64,000 nt of DNA from Flagellimonas sp947499585 (GTDB taxonomy: Bacteria; Bacteroidota; Bacteroidia; Flavobacteriales; Flavobacteriaceae). The translations under genes and the position numbers were made by a program. The stretch lies in the NCBI RefSeq assembly GCF_044596045.1, contig NZ_CP138995.1, positions 3,410,001-3,474,000 of the forward strand, given 5' to 3'. This document shows, piece by piece, positions 1 through 8,342 of this stretch. The notes under the pieces were generated by a model, which saw only the letters and a program-made list of their open reading frames with translations, made no database searches and had not been told where the DNA came from. The number at the start of each line of letters is the position of its first letter. Within the stretch, counting starts at the first letter, position 1.

Positions 1-3000
1 ACAGTTTCTGGCACTATATCAGATGATTTTGACACCTTGCCCGGTGCAAGCATTGTTATAAAAGGTACCACTAAGGGTGCCATCTCAGATTTTGATGGTA
101 AATATTCCATTGAAGTCCCAAATAATGAGGCGATACTGGTCTTCAGTTTTTTAGGCTACGTTGATAAAGAAGTGGTTATTGGGGATAAAATCTTGCTAAA
201 TATTAAGCTAGAGGAAGACGCCCAAGTTCTTGATGAAGTGGTAGTGAATGCTTTAGGTATAGAAGTGGACAAAAAAACGCTCGGAACTACGGTTTCTAGA
301 GTTAAAGCTGAGGACCTGGCTACGTCTGGAGAGGTCAATATCATAAACGCTCTGCAGGCAAAAGCATCTGGTGTGCGGGTAGCACGATCCAATGGCGATC
401 CCGGTGCCGGTGCAACCATTCAAATTCGCGGAGCCAATACCATTTCTGGAAGTACCCAACCATTAATTATTCTGGATGGAGTCCCCATAAGTAATGATAA
501 TCTAAATGGTAGCAGGAATCCAGATAGCGGAACTTCACAACAATCCAGATTAAATGATATCAACGAAGATGATATTGAATCAATAGATATTTTAAAAGGA
601 GCATCGGCAGCCGCAATTTGGGGTTCACAAGCAGCCAATGGTGTTTTAGTAATCACTACCAAAAGAGGTAGGAATACTGGTAAACTAAACATCAGCTACA
701 AAACAAGTGTCTACGTGGATAAGATAGCCAATTTACATCCATTACAGACCACCTATGGACAAGGCAATGATGGAGTTTATGGTAATGATCTTGAGAACAA
801 TGCCTCATGGGGAGATAGAATATCATCAAGACCAAACGCCCAAGATGAATTCTATACTAAAGAAGAAGAAGGTTTTTTTACCGATCAAAGGGGCCGGGAA
901 TGGCTGCTCATAAAGTCTAAAAATTCTAGGCAAACCTTTATAAAGAGTAACATGGATAAAGTCTTTCAAGAAGCCTTTTCTCAAAGACATAATTTGAGCA
1001 TCAATAACGCCAATGAAAATGGGAGGTATCGTTTTAGCTTGGCTGTATTAGACCAGCAAGGTGTTATAAGGGAAAGTGATTACAAAAGAATCAATTTAGG
1101 GTTTAGCGGGAAATACGTTTTTAACGATAAACTAAGTGTTCGTTCTAAAGTAAGGTATACCAATACAAAATCTATCAGAATACAACAAAATTCCAATACT
1201 GCTGGATTGTTGCTAGGCCTATTGAGAGGGGCTCCTGATTTTGATATTTCCGGATATAGTGGCACTTACACAGATGAGGATGGAATCCAAAATTTGAATA
1301 GACATCGTTCCTATAGAAATTCAATTGGTGCTTCCACCAACCCTGGCTACAACAACCCACTTTGGACCCTTTACAGACAAAAAAGCCCAAATATTGTCGA
1401 TAGATTAATCACCTCTGCCGACTTTGATTACAAATACAATAAATGGCTACGGTTTAAATTAAGAGGAAGTTATGATGCTTATTTTGATGAGCGGAGGTAT
1501 TTCTTTCCAGTTCACACGGCTGGAAGGGGCACGGGTAGGTTTAATCTGGATAACATCAACAACAGAATCCTGAATTTTGATTTCATTGCAAGAACCAAAA
1601 CATTAAAAATTAATAAAAGCATAAATGGGAACCTTTTGGTTGGCTATAACTTTAATGACAGAAACAGAAAATCCGTTTACAATGAAGGTGCAAATTTTCT
1701 GGTAGATACAGATGCGCAGGTTTTTTCAAATTCTACAGAAATTGAAACTCCGCGACATTTTATAACACAAAGGCGCAAGTTCAGGATTTACTATACTGCT
1801 GGAATAGCGATTAAAAAACAACTCTTTCTAAATACTTCAGGTGCAATGGAAAGAGCTTCTACCATCAACGGCGCATTTTTTTATCCCTCAATTGATGCTT
1901 CTTGGTTATTCACAAATCTTAAGGCACTTGAGAATAGTTTATTATTGACTTCTGGGAAATTAAGGTTGGGCGTAGGTCAAGTAGGTGTTGAGCCTAGAGC
2001 ACACAGAGCCCAAACAACTTATGAAACACCAACTTATTCCGATTATTCAGACCCGTTACAGCTCGAAGATTTTGGAGGCGGGTACAGATTCAATAACAAC
2101 CTGGGCAATTCAAATCTTAAACCTGAGATTAAGACAGAATATGAAGCAGGTTTAGACCTGAAATTCTTTGATAACAGGTTGTCCTTAAACGGAACATATT
2201 ATTACAACACAGTAAAAGACATTCTTATATCTCTCCCAAAATCCCCTAGTACAGGAGCCGATAATCTTTATGCAAATGGAGCGAGTTTGGAGAACAGAGG
2301 TATTGAATTGGATTTCAATTATGATCTTATCAAAAATAATAAAGGGCTAAAAGCATCATTGTACGGAAATTTCAATAACAACAGAAATAAAGTACTATCC
2401 ATACTAGGCTCCAATTCCATAGCGCTTACAAACAATTCCATTAGTTCCAGAGCCATTGTTGGGTATCCGATGGGAACGTTATGGGGTTCAAAGGCCATGA
2501 GAAATGCTGATGGATCTTTTGATTTGGACGAAAACGGATTTCCCCAATTAGCACCAGAACAAGGAGTATTGGGAGATCCTAATCCAGAATGGAGAGGTGG
2601 TCTTGGATTACGTATTAAATACAGAAGCTTTTCTTTCAATACCTTATTTGAACATTCACAAGGAGGAGTATTTGCTGAACGAACGCGTTTTATCCTTAGA
2701 AATTTTGGGACCCATAAAGATGTTGGTCATACCGTAGTACCCACTACGGAGTTATTGGACAGAGCAGGAAATTTATATCCTATTGGAATCCCTGTGCGCG
2801 GAAACATAAGAGATTTTGGAGGAGGCCCAGTACTCCTGAACGAATCTTACTATACCACAATAGGTGGTGGTTTCGGTTCTTCCGTTATAAATGAATTTGC
2901 AATTAACCCAGATGCAACGTGGACACGCTTAAGCGAACTTTCTTTTGGTTACGCCTTAAATTCCGAACGGTTCAGGCAAAAGACCAAACTAGCTTCCATT

Positions 3001-3159
3001 TCCTTTACCCTTACCGGTAGGAACCTATATCTATGGACAGATATTTTGGGGGTTGATCCCCAAACCAATCAAACGGGAGTTGACAATGGTTTTGGTATAG
3101 ACTATTTCACCAATCCCGCATCCAAAACTTATTCACTCACATTAGAAATTAAATACTAA
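1..3159 (+). CDS. SusC/RagA-type TonB-linked outer membrane transporter (5' end outside window)
   Basis: The reading frame is open from base 1, so the start codon and signal peptide lie upstream of the window. The visible N-terminus is a carboxypeptidase-regulatory-like domain (VSGTISDD...LPGASIVIKGT). It is followed by a TonB plug (LDEVVVNALG, then IQIRGANT and PLIILDGVPI) and a long beta-barrel ending in an outer-membrane-type aromatic C-terminus (TLEIKY). In this family the barrel imports oligosaccharides or peptides with TonB energy, capped by a SusD lipoprotein; the partner gene starts 4 bp downstream. The substrate cannot be told: no glycosidase or sulfatase gene follows. Family assignment is very secure. 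Confidence 0.95.
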   Translation, partial: TVSGTISDDFDTLPGASIVIKGTTKGAISDFDGKYSIEVPNNEAILVFSFLGYVDKEVVIGDKILLNIKLEEDAQVLDEVVVNALGIEVDKKTLGTTVSRVKAEDLATSGEVNIINALQAKASGVRVARSNGDPGAGATIQIRGANTISGSTQPLIILDGVPISNDNLNGSRNPDSGTSQQSRLNDINEDDIESIDILKGASAAAIWGSQAANGVLVITTKRGRNTGKLNISYKTSVYVDKIANLHPLQTTYGQGNDGVYGNDLENNASWGDRISSRPNAQDEFYTKEEEGFFTDQRGREWLLIKSKNSRQTFIKSNMDKVFQEAFSQRHNLSINNANENGRYRFSLAVLDQQGVIRESDYKRINLGFSGKYVFNDKLSVRSKVRYTNTKSIRIQQNSNTAGLLLGLLRGAPDFDISGYSGTYTDEDGIQNLNRHRSYRNSIGASTNPGYNNPLWTLYRQKSPNIVDRLITSADFDYKYNKWLRFKLRGSYDAYFDERRYFFPVHTAGRGTGRFNLDNINNRILNFDFIARTKTLKINKSINGNLLVGYNFNDRNRKSVYNEGANFLVDTDAQVFSNSTEIETPRHFITQRRKFRIYYTAGIAIKKQLFLNTSGAMERASTINGAFFYPSIDASWLFTNLKALENSLLLTSGKLRLGVGQVGVEPRAHRAQTTYETPTYSDYSDPLQLEDFGGGYRFNNNLGNSNLKPEIKTEYEAGLDLKFFDNRLSLNGTYYYNTVKDILISLPKSPSTGADNLYANGASLENRGIELDFNYDLIKNNKGLKASLYGNFNNNRNKVLSILGSNSIALTNNSISSRAIVGYPMGTLWGSKAMRNADGSFDLDENGFPQLAPEQGVLGDPNPEWRGGLGLRIKYRSFSFNTLFEHSQGGVFAERTRFILRNFGTHKDVGHTVVPTTELLDRAGNLYPIGIPVRGNIRDFGGGPVLLNESYYTTIGGGFGSSVINEFAINPDATWTRLSELSFGYALNSERFRQKTKLASISFTLTGRNLYLWTDILGVDPQTNQTGVDNGFGIDYFTNPASKTYSLTLEIKY

Positions 3160-3163
3160 AAAT

Positions 3164-4597
3164 ATGAGAACAAAAATACTTATCGGAATGTACTGTACTT
3201 TCTTAATGTTTTCATGTAGTGAATCATTTGAAGAATTGAACCGTAACCCCAATGCTATAACAACAGAAGAACTACTACCTCCAAACTTGCTGGTAAAAGG
3301 AACTATGTTAGCAAATATATCCTTGAACATGAGTCATCTTCAACGTATTTCAGGAATGTGGTCAGGACAGTACCGAGGTGAAATAGCATTATATCTAGGG
3401 CTGTACAATTATGATTTCTCATCAGAAGAGTCAAACAGTGGATGGGGGTATCTTTACAATGGCATATTAAAACAGAATAGGGAAATAGCCAGATACTATA
3501 ATTTAAAAGGAATTGACGGTAAAGGCATACTCATAACGGCAATTACCCGTATCATAGAAGCTCATGCAGTTGGGACCGCAACTGTAATTTGGGGAGACAT
3601 CCCTTACTCCGAAGCCGTAGTGGAAACCATAGAGGATCCAAAATTTGATTCCCAAGTAGACGTATATCAGTCTTTACAAATTTTACTGGATGAAGCGATT
3701 GTTTTATTGGAAAGCGATGTCATAGATGACAATTTATCAGAAGATATCTTCTTTGAAGGCGATAAAGAGAAATGGAAAGAAACAGCTTATACACTCAAGG
3801 CCAGGTATTATTTACAGACCAAACAGTATGATCTAGCTCATGAAGCTGCAAAGAAGGGTATATCCACCCATGAAAACACAATGAGGTTTACACCTTTGGA
3901 AACAAGAATATTGGGAACCGAAAATCTATTATATCGTTTTATGATTGGTGGGCGAAGAGGTTATATGAGTGCAGATGACACCTATTGCAGAAATCTTTTA
4001 AGCACCAATGAAGGCAATAGAAATAATGCAAAAACCAATGAAAAAGCAAGAAGAAACTATTTAAATGCTGGCGCATCCACAGGCACTGGAAGAACAAACA
4101 TTATAAACGGCGAACTTACACCTATGAATTTGGTAAGCTACCAAGAAAATTTATTGATATTGGCCGAAACTGCTGCAAGAACCGTTTCTTTTGGAGAAGG
4201 ACTTTCTCAATTGAACTTGGTCAGGTTTTTTTTAGAGTCTGAGAATTCTTTTGATTTAAGATTTTCTTCCGATGAGGACGATAAAGTATATCAACCCTAT
4301 GAAGAAATCGATTTTGAAATTGATGGAATGGAAAACCCAGATGGCATTGATAAGAACCGGGCCTTATTAAGAGAAATAATAGAAGAACGTTACGTGACTG
4401 GTTTTGGCACCTTTATCCCATGGAACGATTTAAGAAGACTACAGAACGAACCTGATATTATGGTACCTGTTCCATTCAATAAATCAGATATTTCTATCCA
4501 CCCTCAGCGCTTTATTATTTCACAAAATGAATTTGAGTCTAATTCCAATAGCCCAAGTGGCCTATCCATTTTTGACCCCATACCCATAAACCAATAA
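3164..4597 (+). CDS. SusD/RagB-family outer membrane lipoprotein
   Basis: 477 residues, starting 4 bp after the SusC stop, so co-transcribed. A lipoprotein signal ends at Cys18 (LMFSC), followed by SESFEELNRNPN, the usual start of mature SusD-like proteins. The helical, TPR-like body resembles the SusD-like_2 group. SusD proteins sit on the cell surface as lids of SusC barrels and bind the ligand. The C-terminal part contains NDLRRLQNEPD, and the motif WNDLRR is commonly seen in this family. The ligand is unknown. The gene ends facing a convergent rhodanese gene. Confidence 0.93.
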   Translation: MRTKILIGMYCTFLMFSCSESFEELNRNPNAITTEELLPPNLLVKGTMLANISLNMSHLQRISGMWSGQYRGEIALYLGLYNYDFSSEESNSGWGYLYNGILKQNREIARYYNLKGIDGKGILITAITRIIEAHAVGTATVIWGDIPYSEAVVETIEDPKFDSQVDVYQSLQILLDEAIVLLESDVIDDNLSEDIFFEGDKEKWKETAYTLKARYYLQTKQYDLAHEAAKKGISTHENTMRFTPLETRILGTENLLYRFMIGGRRGYMSADDTYCRNLLSTNEGNRNNAKTNEKARRNYLNAGASTGTGRTNIINGELTPMNLVSYQENLLILAETAARTVSFGEGLSQLNLVRFFLESENSFDLRFSSDEDDKVYQPYEEIDFEIDGMENPDGIDKNRALLREIIEERYVTGFGTFIPWNDLRRLQNEPDIMVPVPFNKSDISIHPQRFIISQNEFESNSNSPSGLSIFDPIPINQ

Positions 4598-4674
4598 GTG
4601 CTTAAGCTTGTCTATAAAAGAAATCCTGTAAAACCCATTTGATGACGGTTCAGAATATTCCGAAAAGATTAGGG

Positions 4675-4986
4675 TTAACCAACCGTTTCACCTTCCCAAT
4701 TCATAAAACCACCTTCCAGGTTATACGTATTTTCTATTCCAACACTGTTCATGATAGCACAGGCTTGAGCACTTCTGTTACCCGATCTGCAGTACACATA
4801 GAAATTTTTTGACTTGTCCAGCTTTTCAATTTCATTCAAAAAATCTTGCCCCAAATAAATATCTATGTTGGTAGCATTCTGTATGTAACCCTCCTCTACT
4901 TCTTCTGGAGTACGCACATCCAGTACAAAAGCGTTTTCGTCATTTTTTAACTGATCCGCCCATTCTTCTTGTGATAAATCTGACAT
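4675..4986 (-). CDS. Rhodanese-like sulfurtransferase domain protein
   Basis: Single rhodanese domain of 103 residues using the ATG at 4986. A longer frame back to 5079 exists but would run through a terminator hairpin and overlap the upstream redoxin gene, so the shorter start is preferred. The active-site loop is CRSGNRS with catalytic Cys66, and VLDVRTPEEVEEGYI is the typical first half. Such proteins transfer sulfane sulfur or act in thiol redox balance; the donor and acceptor are unknown. It follows a redoxin and a TlpA-like gene on the same strand, and probably has its own promoter box at 5007-5014. Confidence 0.88.
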   Translation of the reverse strand: MSDLSQEEWADQLKNDENAFVLDVRTPEEVEEGYIQNATNIDIYLGQDFLNEIEKLDKSKNFYVYCRSGNRSAQACAIMNSVGIENTYNLEGGFMNWEGETVG

Positions 4987-5006
4987 TTTTAATAATTTAA
5001 GTTCTG

Positions 5007-5014
5007 CAAAAATA
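5007..5014 (-). promoter_or_regulatory. Putative -7 promoter box of the rhodanese gene inside a terminator U-tract
   Basis: On the minus strand the bases read TATTTTTG, an exact match to the Bacteroidota TAnnTTTG box, ending 20 nt before the rhodanese ATG. That is the same spacing as for other candidate promoters in the window. The box is also part of the T-rich tail of the redoxin terminator. No convincing -33 element is seen, so this is an inference. Confidence 0.4.
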
Positions 5015-5040
5015 AAAATCCGGAGCATTACTCCGGATTT
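5011..5040 (-). terminator. Rho-independent terminator after the redoxin gene
   Basis: Perfect 10-bp stem AAATCCGGAG / CTCCGGATTT (5016-5025 and 5031-5040) with a 5-nt loop. On the minus strand it is followed by TTTTATTTTT. It lies just past the redoxin stop codon, in the space before the rhodanese start. Confidence 0.85.
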
Positions 5041-5060
5041 AAATCGTTGTATTCTTCTAA

Positions 5061-5678
5061 TTAAACTTTTATACTGCATCCAATAGCACGCGTAGTAGTG
5101 GTTTTTATCTCTTTTCCGGCCAACATGGAATCCACGGCATTTTCAACAAATTTCTCTTCAACTTCGGATGCATCTCTACTATTGTCGTCAATAGCACCTA
5201 TATATTTAACTACATTACCATTTGAAGTTTTTTCCAATAAGTACACATGTGGTGTTCTTGTTGCTCCATATTGCGGATATATTTTTTGACCTTCATCCAA
5301 CAAATATGGAAAGGTAAATCTTTTTTCAGCAGCTCGGGTTTTCATAGCTGCAAAACTATCTCCAGGTTTTTTCTCTGGATTATTGGGGTTTATGGCAATA
5401 ATCGGAACACCCAATGGCTTGTATTTTGCATACAAAGCATTAATTCTATCCTCATAAGCAACAGAATACGGGCAAGTATTGCATGTGAAAATGACTAAAA
5501 ACCCTTTTGCGTTTTCAAAATCTGAAAGAGAAACCATCTTACCATCAACATTTTTCAATGAGAAATCTGTAGCGGTATCCCCAATGCCATAACCTGCATC
5601 GGTACTAGTAAATTTTGAAGAAAAAGCACCTAATAAAACTACCAGAGCCAAAAGGCCCAAAACTTTAAGCGTTTTCAT
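5061..5678 (-). CDS. Secreted/periplasmic redoxin (AhpC/TSA-like thioredoxin-fold protein)
   Basis: 205 residues with an N-terminal hydrophobic signal segment (residues 5-20). The thioredoxin-like fold carries the active site CNTCP (Cys66, Cys69) in LVIFTCNTCPYSVAYEDR. IAINPNNPEKKPGDSF and a TRTPHVYLLE cis-Pro region follow, typical of the redoxin/peroxiredoxin-like family common in Bacteroidota. It is probably an envelope thiol oxidoreductase; peroxidase activity cannot be claimed. It starts 6 bp after the TlpA-like gene, so the two form an operon, closed by the hairpin at 5011-5040. Confidence 0.87.
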   Translation of the reverse strand: MKTLKVLGLLALVVLLGAFSSKFTSTDAGYGIGDTATDFSLKNVDGKMVSLSDFENAKGFLVIFTCNTCPYSVAYEDRINALYAKYKPLGVPIIAINPNNPEKKPGDSFAAMKTRAAEKRFTFPYLLDEGQKIYPQYGATRTPHVYLLEKTSNGNVVKYIGAIDDNSRDASEVEEKFVENAVDSMLAGKEIKTTTTRAIGCSIKV

Positions 5679-5684
5679 ATGATA

Positions 5685-6248
5685 TCAATTTATGAATTTG
5701 TTCAGCTCTTCATTTAGTTCTTCATACGTAAGCCCTTGTTCATAAAAACTACGCTTGTCTTTATTATATATTAAAGTGGCGGGTATACCCCCACCCCATT
5801 CTTCAGCAACTTTTGGAATCCAATCATTTTGCTTGGGGTCATCCAGAATTATCACCTTTGATTTAAGGTCTTTCTTTTCAACAAAGGGTTCCAACTTAGA
5901 TTTCCACATAGAAGGCATATCAAGACTCACTAAAATAACCTCAACATTATTATTCTTTTGTTCAGCATTTACTTTTTCAAAATAAGGAAGTTCTACAATG
6001 CAAGGTTTACACCATGTTGCCCAAAAATTAATAATGTAAGTTTTGTCATTTTCTTTATACAACAAAGGTTCAAAACTTTCAAAATCATAAATAGGGAATT
6101 TCACCTGATTACCTAGTTCAGATTGTACTTCAGCATATTCAGGTTGTGCATCTTTCTCTTTATTATCAGTCTTGGTCTTACCATTGCAACCAGATGTTAT
6201 AAATAACATTAGCATTCCAAAAAACATCAAGTATTTCATTCTCTGCAT
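5685..6248 (-). CDS. TlpA/ResA-like thioredoxin-fold lipoprotein
   Basis: 187 residues. A lipoprotein signal ends at Cys21 (ITSGC) and is followed by a charged linker. The thioredoxin domain has the TlpA-type active site WATWCKPC (Cys80, Cys83) in YIINFWATWCKPCIVELPYF, with VILVSLDMPSMWKSKL and GGGIPATLIYN (cis-Pro) further on. The family reduces or oxidises disulfides at the membrane surface, for example in cytochrome maturation. An alternative start at 6239 removes three residues. It is the first gene of the redoxin operon and is divergent from the MarR gene. Confidence 0.88.
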   Translation of the reverse strand: MQRMKYLMFFGMLMLFITSGCNGKTKTDNKEKDAQPEYAEVQSELGNQVKFPIYDFESFEPLLYKENDKTYIINFWATWCKPCIVELPYFEKVNAEQKNNNVEVILVSLDMPSMWKSKLEPFVEKKDLKSKVIILDDPKQNDWIPKVAEEWGGGIPATLIYNKDKRSFYEQGLTYEELNEELNKFIN

Positions 6249-6342
6249 TTTATGTCATTAAAAGTAAATAAAGAGATTTTCCACAATCTACTTTTAACAA
6301 AATTTTATCTGTTAAAGATAAGGACAATATAGTTTATCATTA

Positions 6343-6350
6343 TATATTTG
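6343..6350 (+). promoter_or_regulatory. Putative -7 promoter box of the marR operon
   Basis: TATATTTG matches the Bacteroidota TAnnTTTG box exactly and ends 22 nt before the MarR ATG. The palindrome at 6348-6359 overlaps its last three bases. No clear -33 TTTG is visible. Confidence 0.55.
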
Positions 6351-6367
6351 TATATACAATTATTGTA
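6348..6367. promoter_or_regulatory. Candidate MarR operator (overlapping palindromes)
   Basis: The perfect 12-bp palindrome TTGTATATACAA (6348-6359) is overlapped by a second dyad TACAA-TTA-TTGTA (6355-6367), giving three alternating TTGTA/TACAA half sites. They cover the end of the -7 box and the probable transcription start of the MarR gene. MarR-family repressors commonly autoregulate through such AT-rich palindromes. The role is inferred from position. Confidence 0.5.
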
Positions 6368-6372
6368 CTAAC

Positions 6373-6819
6373 ATGAATGTAGAAGAAATCATAAAAACGG
6401 ATATAGAGCTCCCTTTAAAGACAAGGACTATAATCCACTTTGCTTTGGTGAGCAATAAAATAAATGAGCAATTTGCTCTTGCTCTCAAGCCCTATGAAAT
6501 TTCACAACAGCAATTTAATGTGTTGCGAATTCTACGGGGACAAAAAGGCAAACCGGCAAACTTATCTACTATTAACGAGCGTATGGTTACTAAAATGAGC
6601 AACACAACGCGTTTGGTGGATAAGCTTATAATGAAAGATTATGTGAAGAGGTGGGTTTGCGAATCCAATAGACGCAAGGTGGAAATCTTGATTACGGCCA
6701 ATGGTAGAAACATTCTGGAGAGAATTGACAAAACTATGGAAGGTGTGGAAAAAGAAGTACTTCAGAATTTTACCAAAAAAGAACTTGAAGAATTAAATGT
6801 ATTACTAGATAAATTTTAA
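6373..6819 (+). CDS. MarR-family winged-helix transcriptional regulator
   Basis: 148 residues with the usual MarR layout: N-terminal dimerisation helix, wHTH core (LSTINERMVTKMSNTTRLVDKLIMKDYVKRW as recognition helix and wing approach), and C-terminal dimer helix (ILERIDKTMEGVEKEVLQNF). Such proteins are dimeric repressors that respond to small molecules or oxidation. It is the first gene of an operon with a nitroreductase (2 bp gap) and a YceI protein, so it probably controls these and itself. The effector is unknown; one Cys (in RWVCESNR) could be redox-sensitive. Confidence 0.9.
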   Translation: MNVEEIIKTDIELPLKTRTIIHFALVSNKINEQFALALKPYEISQQQFNVLRILRGQKGKPANLSTINERMVTKMSNTTRLVDKLIMKDYVKRWVCESNRRKVEILITANGRNILERIDKTMEGVEKEVLQNFTKKELEELNVLLDKF

Positions 6820-6821
6820 CA

Positions 6822-7454
6822 ATGAACAACGTTTTAGAAAATAGGACATGGCGTTATGCCACAAAAAAGTTTGACAGCACCAAAAAAGTATCGGATAGTG
6901 ATTTGGAAGTACTGCTTGAAGCCACAAGATTAAGTGCTTCTTCCTATGGATTGCAACCGTACCATGTTTTTGTTATTACCGATAAAAAAATTAGAGAGCA
7001 GCTGAGACCTGTTTCATGGGGGCAATCCCAAATTACAGACGCTTCTCACTTAATCGTTTTTGCCAATATTACAGATTTTGGAGAAGAGCTAATGGATGAT
7101 TATGTCAGCAATGTCAGCACAACCAGAAATATCCCCTCGGAAGGTTTAAAAGGTTATAGTGACTTTATGAAATCTAAATTACTGGATTTATCCACAGACA
7201 CAAAAAATGTTTGGACAGCAAGACAAGCTTATATTGCCTTTAGTAATATGATGCAAGCTGCCTCAGAATTAAAAATTGATACATGCCCAATGGAAGGTTT
7301 TGAATCTGAAGCATACAATGAAATTCTAGGGCTTTCAGAGAAAAACCTTAATGCTTCTGTAGTATTGGCAGTTGGTTATCGTTCAGATGAAGATGAAACC
7401 CAGCATTATGCAAAAGTTAGAAAATCAAAAGAAGAATTATTTACCCATATATAA
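6822..7454 (+). CDS. Nitroreductase-family NAD(P)H-dependent FMN oxidoreductase
   Basis: 210 residues, a typical nitroreductase length. The start ENRTWRYATKKFDSTKKVSDSDLEVLLEATRLSASSYGLQPYHVF is the classic FMN-binding N-terminus (R..kfD...; LSPSS.g.QP.). The middle QAYIAFSNMMQAASELKIDTCPMEGF and the C-terminal AVGYRSDEDE also fit. It resembles NfsB/DrgA-like enzymes that reduce nitroaromatics or quinones with two electrons. The 2-bp spacing from MarR suggests MarR-regulated quinone or xenobiotic handling. The substrate is not known. Confidence 0.9.
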   Translation: MNNVLENRTWRYATKKFDSTKKVSDSDLEVLLEATRLSASSYGLQPYHVFVITDKKIREQLRPVSWGQSQITDASHLIVFANITDFGEELMDDYVSNVSTTRNIPSEGLKGYSDFMKSKLLDLSTDTKNVWTARQAYIAFSNMMQAASELKIDTCPMEGFESEAYNEILGLSEKNLNASVVLAVGYRSDEDETQHYAKVRKSKEELFTHI

Positions 7455-7495
7455 ATATTAAACCTTAATTAAAACAAGAATTTAAACACAAAATC

Positions 7496-8071
7496 ATGAA
7501 AAAGACAATTTTAAGTTTAGCGTTGACAACAGTATTCGGATTAACTGCAATTGCCAGTCCAATTGATGGCGAAAAGAAAGCCGTAAAAGTTGATGAAAGC
7601 ACCGTAACCTGGAAAGCTTATAAAGTAACAGGGTCGCATACAGGAACCATTGCCTTAAAATCAGGTGCTTTAGAATTTGAAGGAGACAAGCTTACAGGTG
7701 GAGAATTTGTGGTAGACATGACCTCTATTGCAAATACAGACCTAGAAGGTGATTACAAAGGCAAACTTGAAGGGCACCTTAATTCTGATGATTTTTTTGG
7801 AACGGCAACAAATCCAACATCAAGTTTAGTCTTTACCAAAGTTGAAGCATCCGGGAAAAACTCTTATAAAGTTACTGGCGATTTAACTATAAAAGGTATC
7901 ACCAAGCCTGTAACTTTTGATGTTTCCATTTATGGCAACAAAGCAACTGCTACATTAAAAGTAGATAGAGCGGCGTATGATGTAAAGTATGGTTCTGGAA
8001 GTTTCTTTGATAATTTAGGAGACAAAACAATTTATGATGAATTTGATTTGGTAGTTGATTTGCAACTATAA
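7496..8071 (+). CDS. YceI-family periplasmic lipid-binding-like protein
   Basis: 191 residues with a signal peptide (cleavage near IASPIDG). The YceI lipocalin-like beta-barrel has the expected markers: VTWKAYKVTGSHTGTI, LKSGALEF, FVVDMTSI, LEGHLNSDDFFGTATNPTSSLVFT and YKVTGDLTIKGITKPVTFDV. Structures of this family hold isoprenoid or quinone-like ligands. Third gene of the MarR/nitroreductase operon; a possible link is a quinone-like ligand shared with the nitroreductase, which is inference. A strong terminator follows. Confidence 0.92.
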   Translation: MKKTILSLALTTVFGLTAIASPIDGEKKAVKVDESTVTWKAYKVTGSHTGTIALKSGALEFEGDKLTGGEFVVDMTSIANTDLEGDYKGKLEGHLNSDDFFGTATNPTSSLVFTKVEASGKNSYKVTGDLTIKGITKPVTFDVSIYGNKATATLKVDRAAYDVKYGSGSFFDNLGDKTIYDEFDLVVDLQL

Positions 8072-8094
8072 TCAATGCTAGTTTAGTGTTTTGA

Positions 8095-8129
8095 AAATCC
8101 CGCTTTGGTTTATCCTAAGCGGGATTTTT
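8095..8129 (+). terminator. Rho-independent terminator after the MarR-YceI operon
   Basis: 11-bp perfect stem AAATCCCGCTT (8095-8105) / AAGCGGGATTT (8117-8127) with an 11-nt loop, running into TTTTT. It lies 23 bp after the YceI stop. Confidence 0.88.
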
Positions 8130-8342
8130 ACTTGTAGATTTTTAATTAACTTTAAAGAAGAAGCCATAAACTCATTGGTAAAATTTTATATCTAACATTT
8201 CTCAAAGATATGTTACAACAATCTATAGTATTGATTTGGTGAAATTTACTTGCATTTTTTAGAGTGAAATATGTATCTTCACAAAACCTATTAATGCTAG
8301 AATATTTTCCGCCCCAAGAATATCCTAATTAAAAATTTTACC

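Noticed and set aside
1..4597. SusC/SusD pair as part of a glycan-degradation (PUL) cluster
   Set aside because: The following genes are thiol-redox genes on the other strand; no glycosidase, lyase or sulfatase is in the window. Upstream sequence is not available, so a PUL cannot be excluded there.
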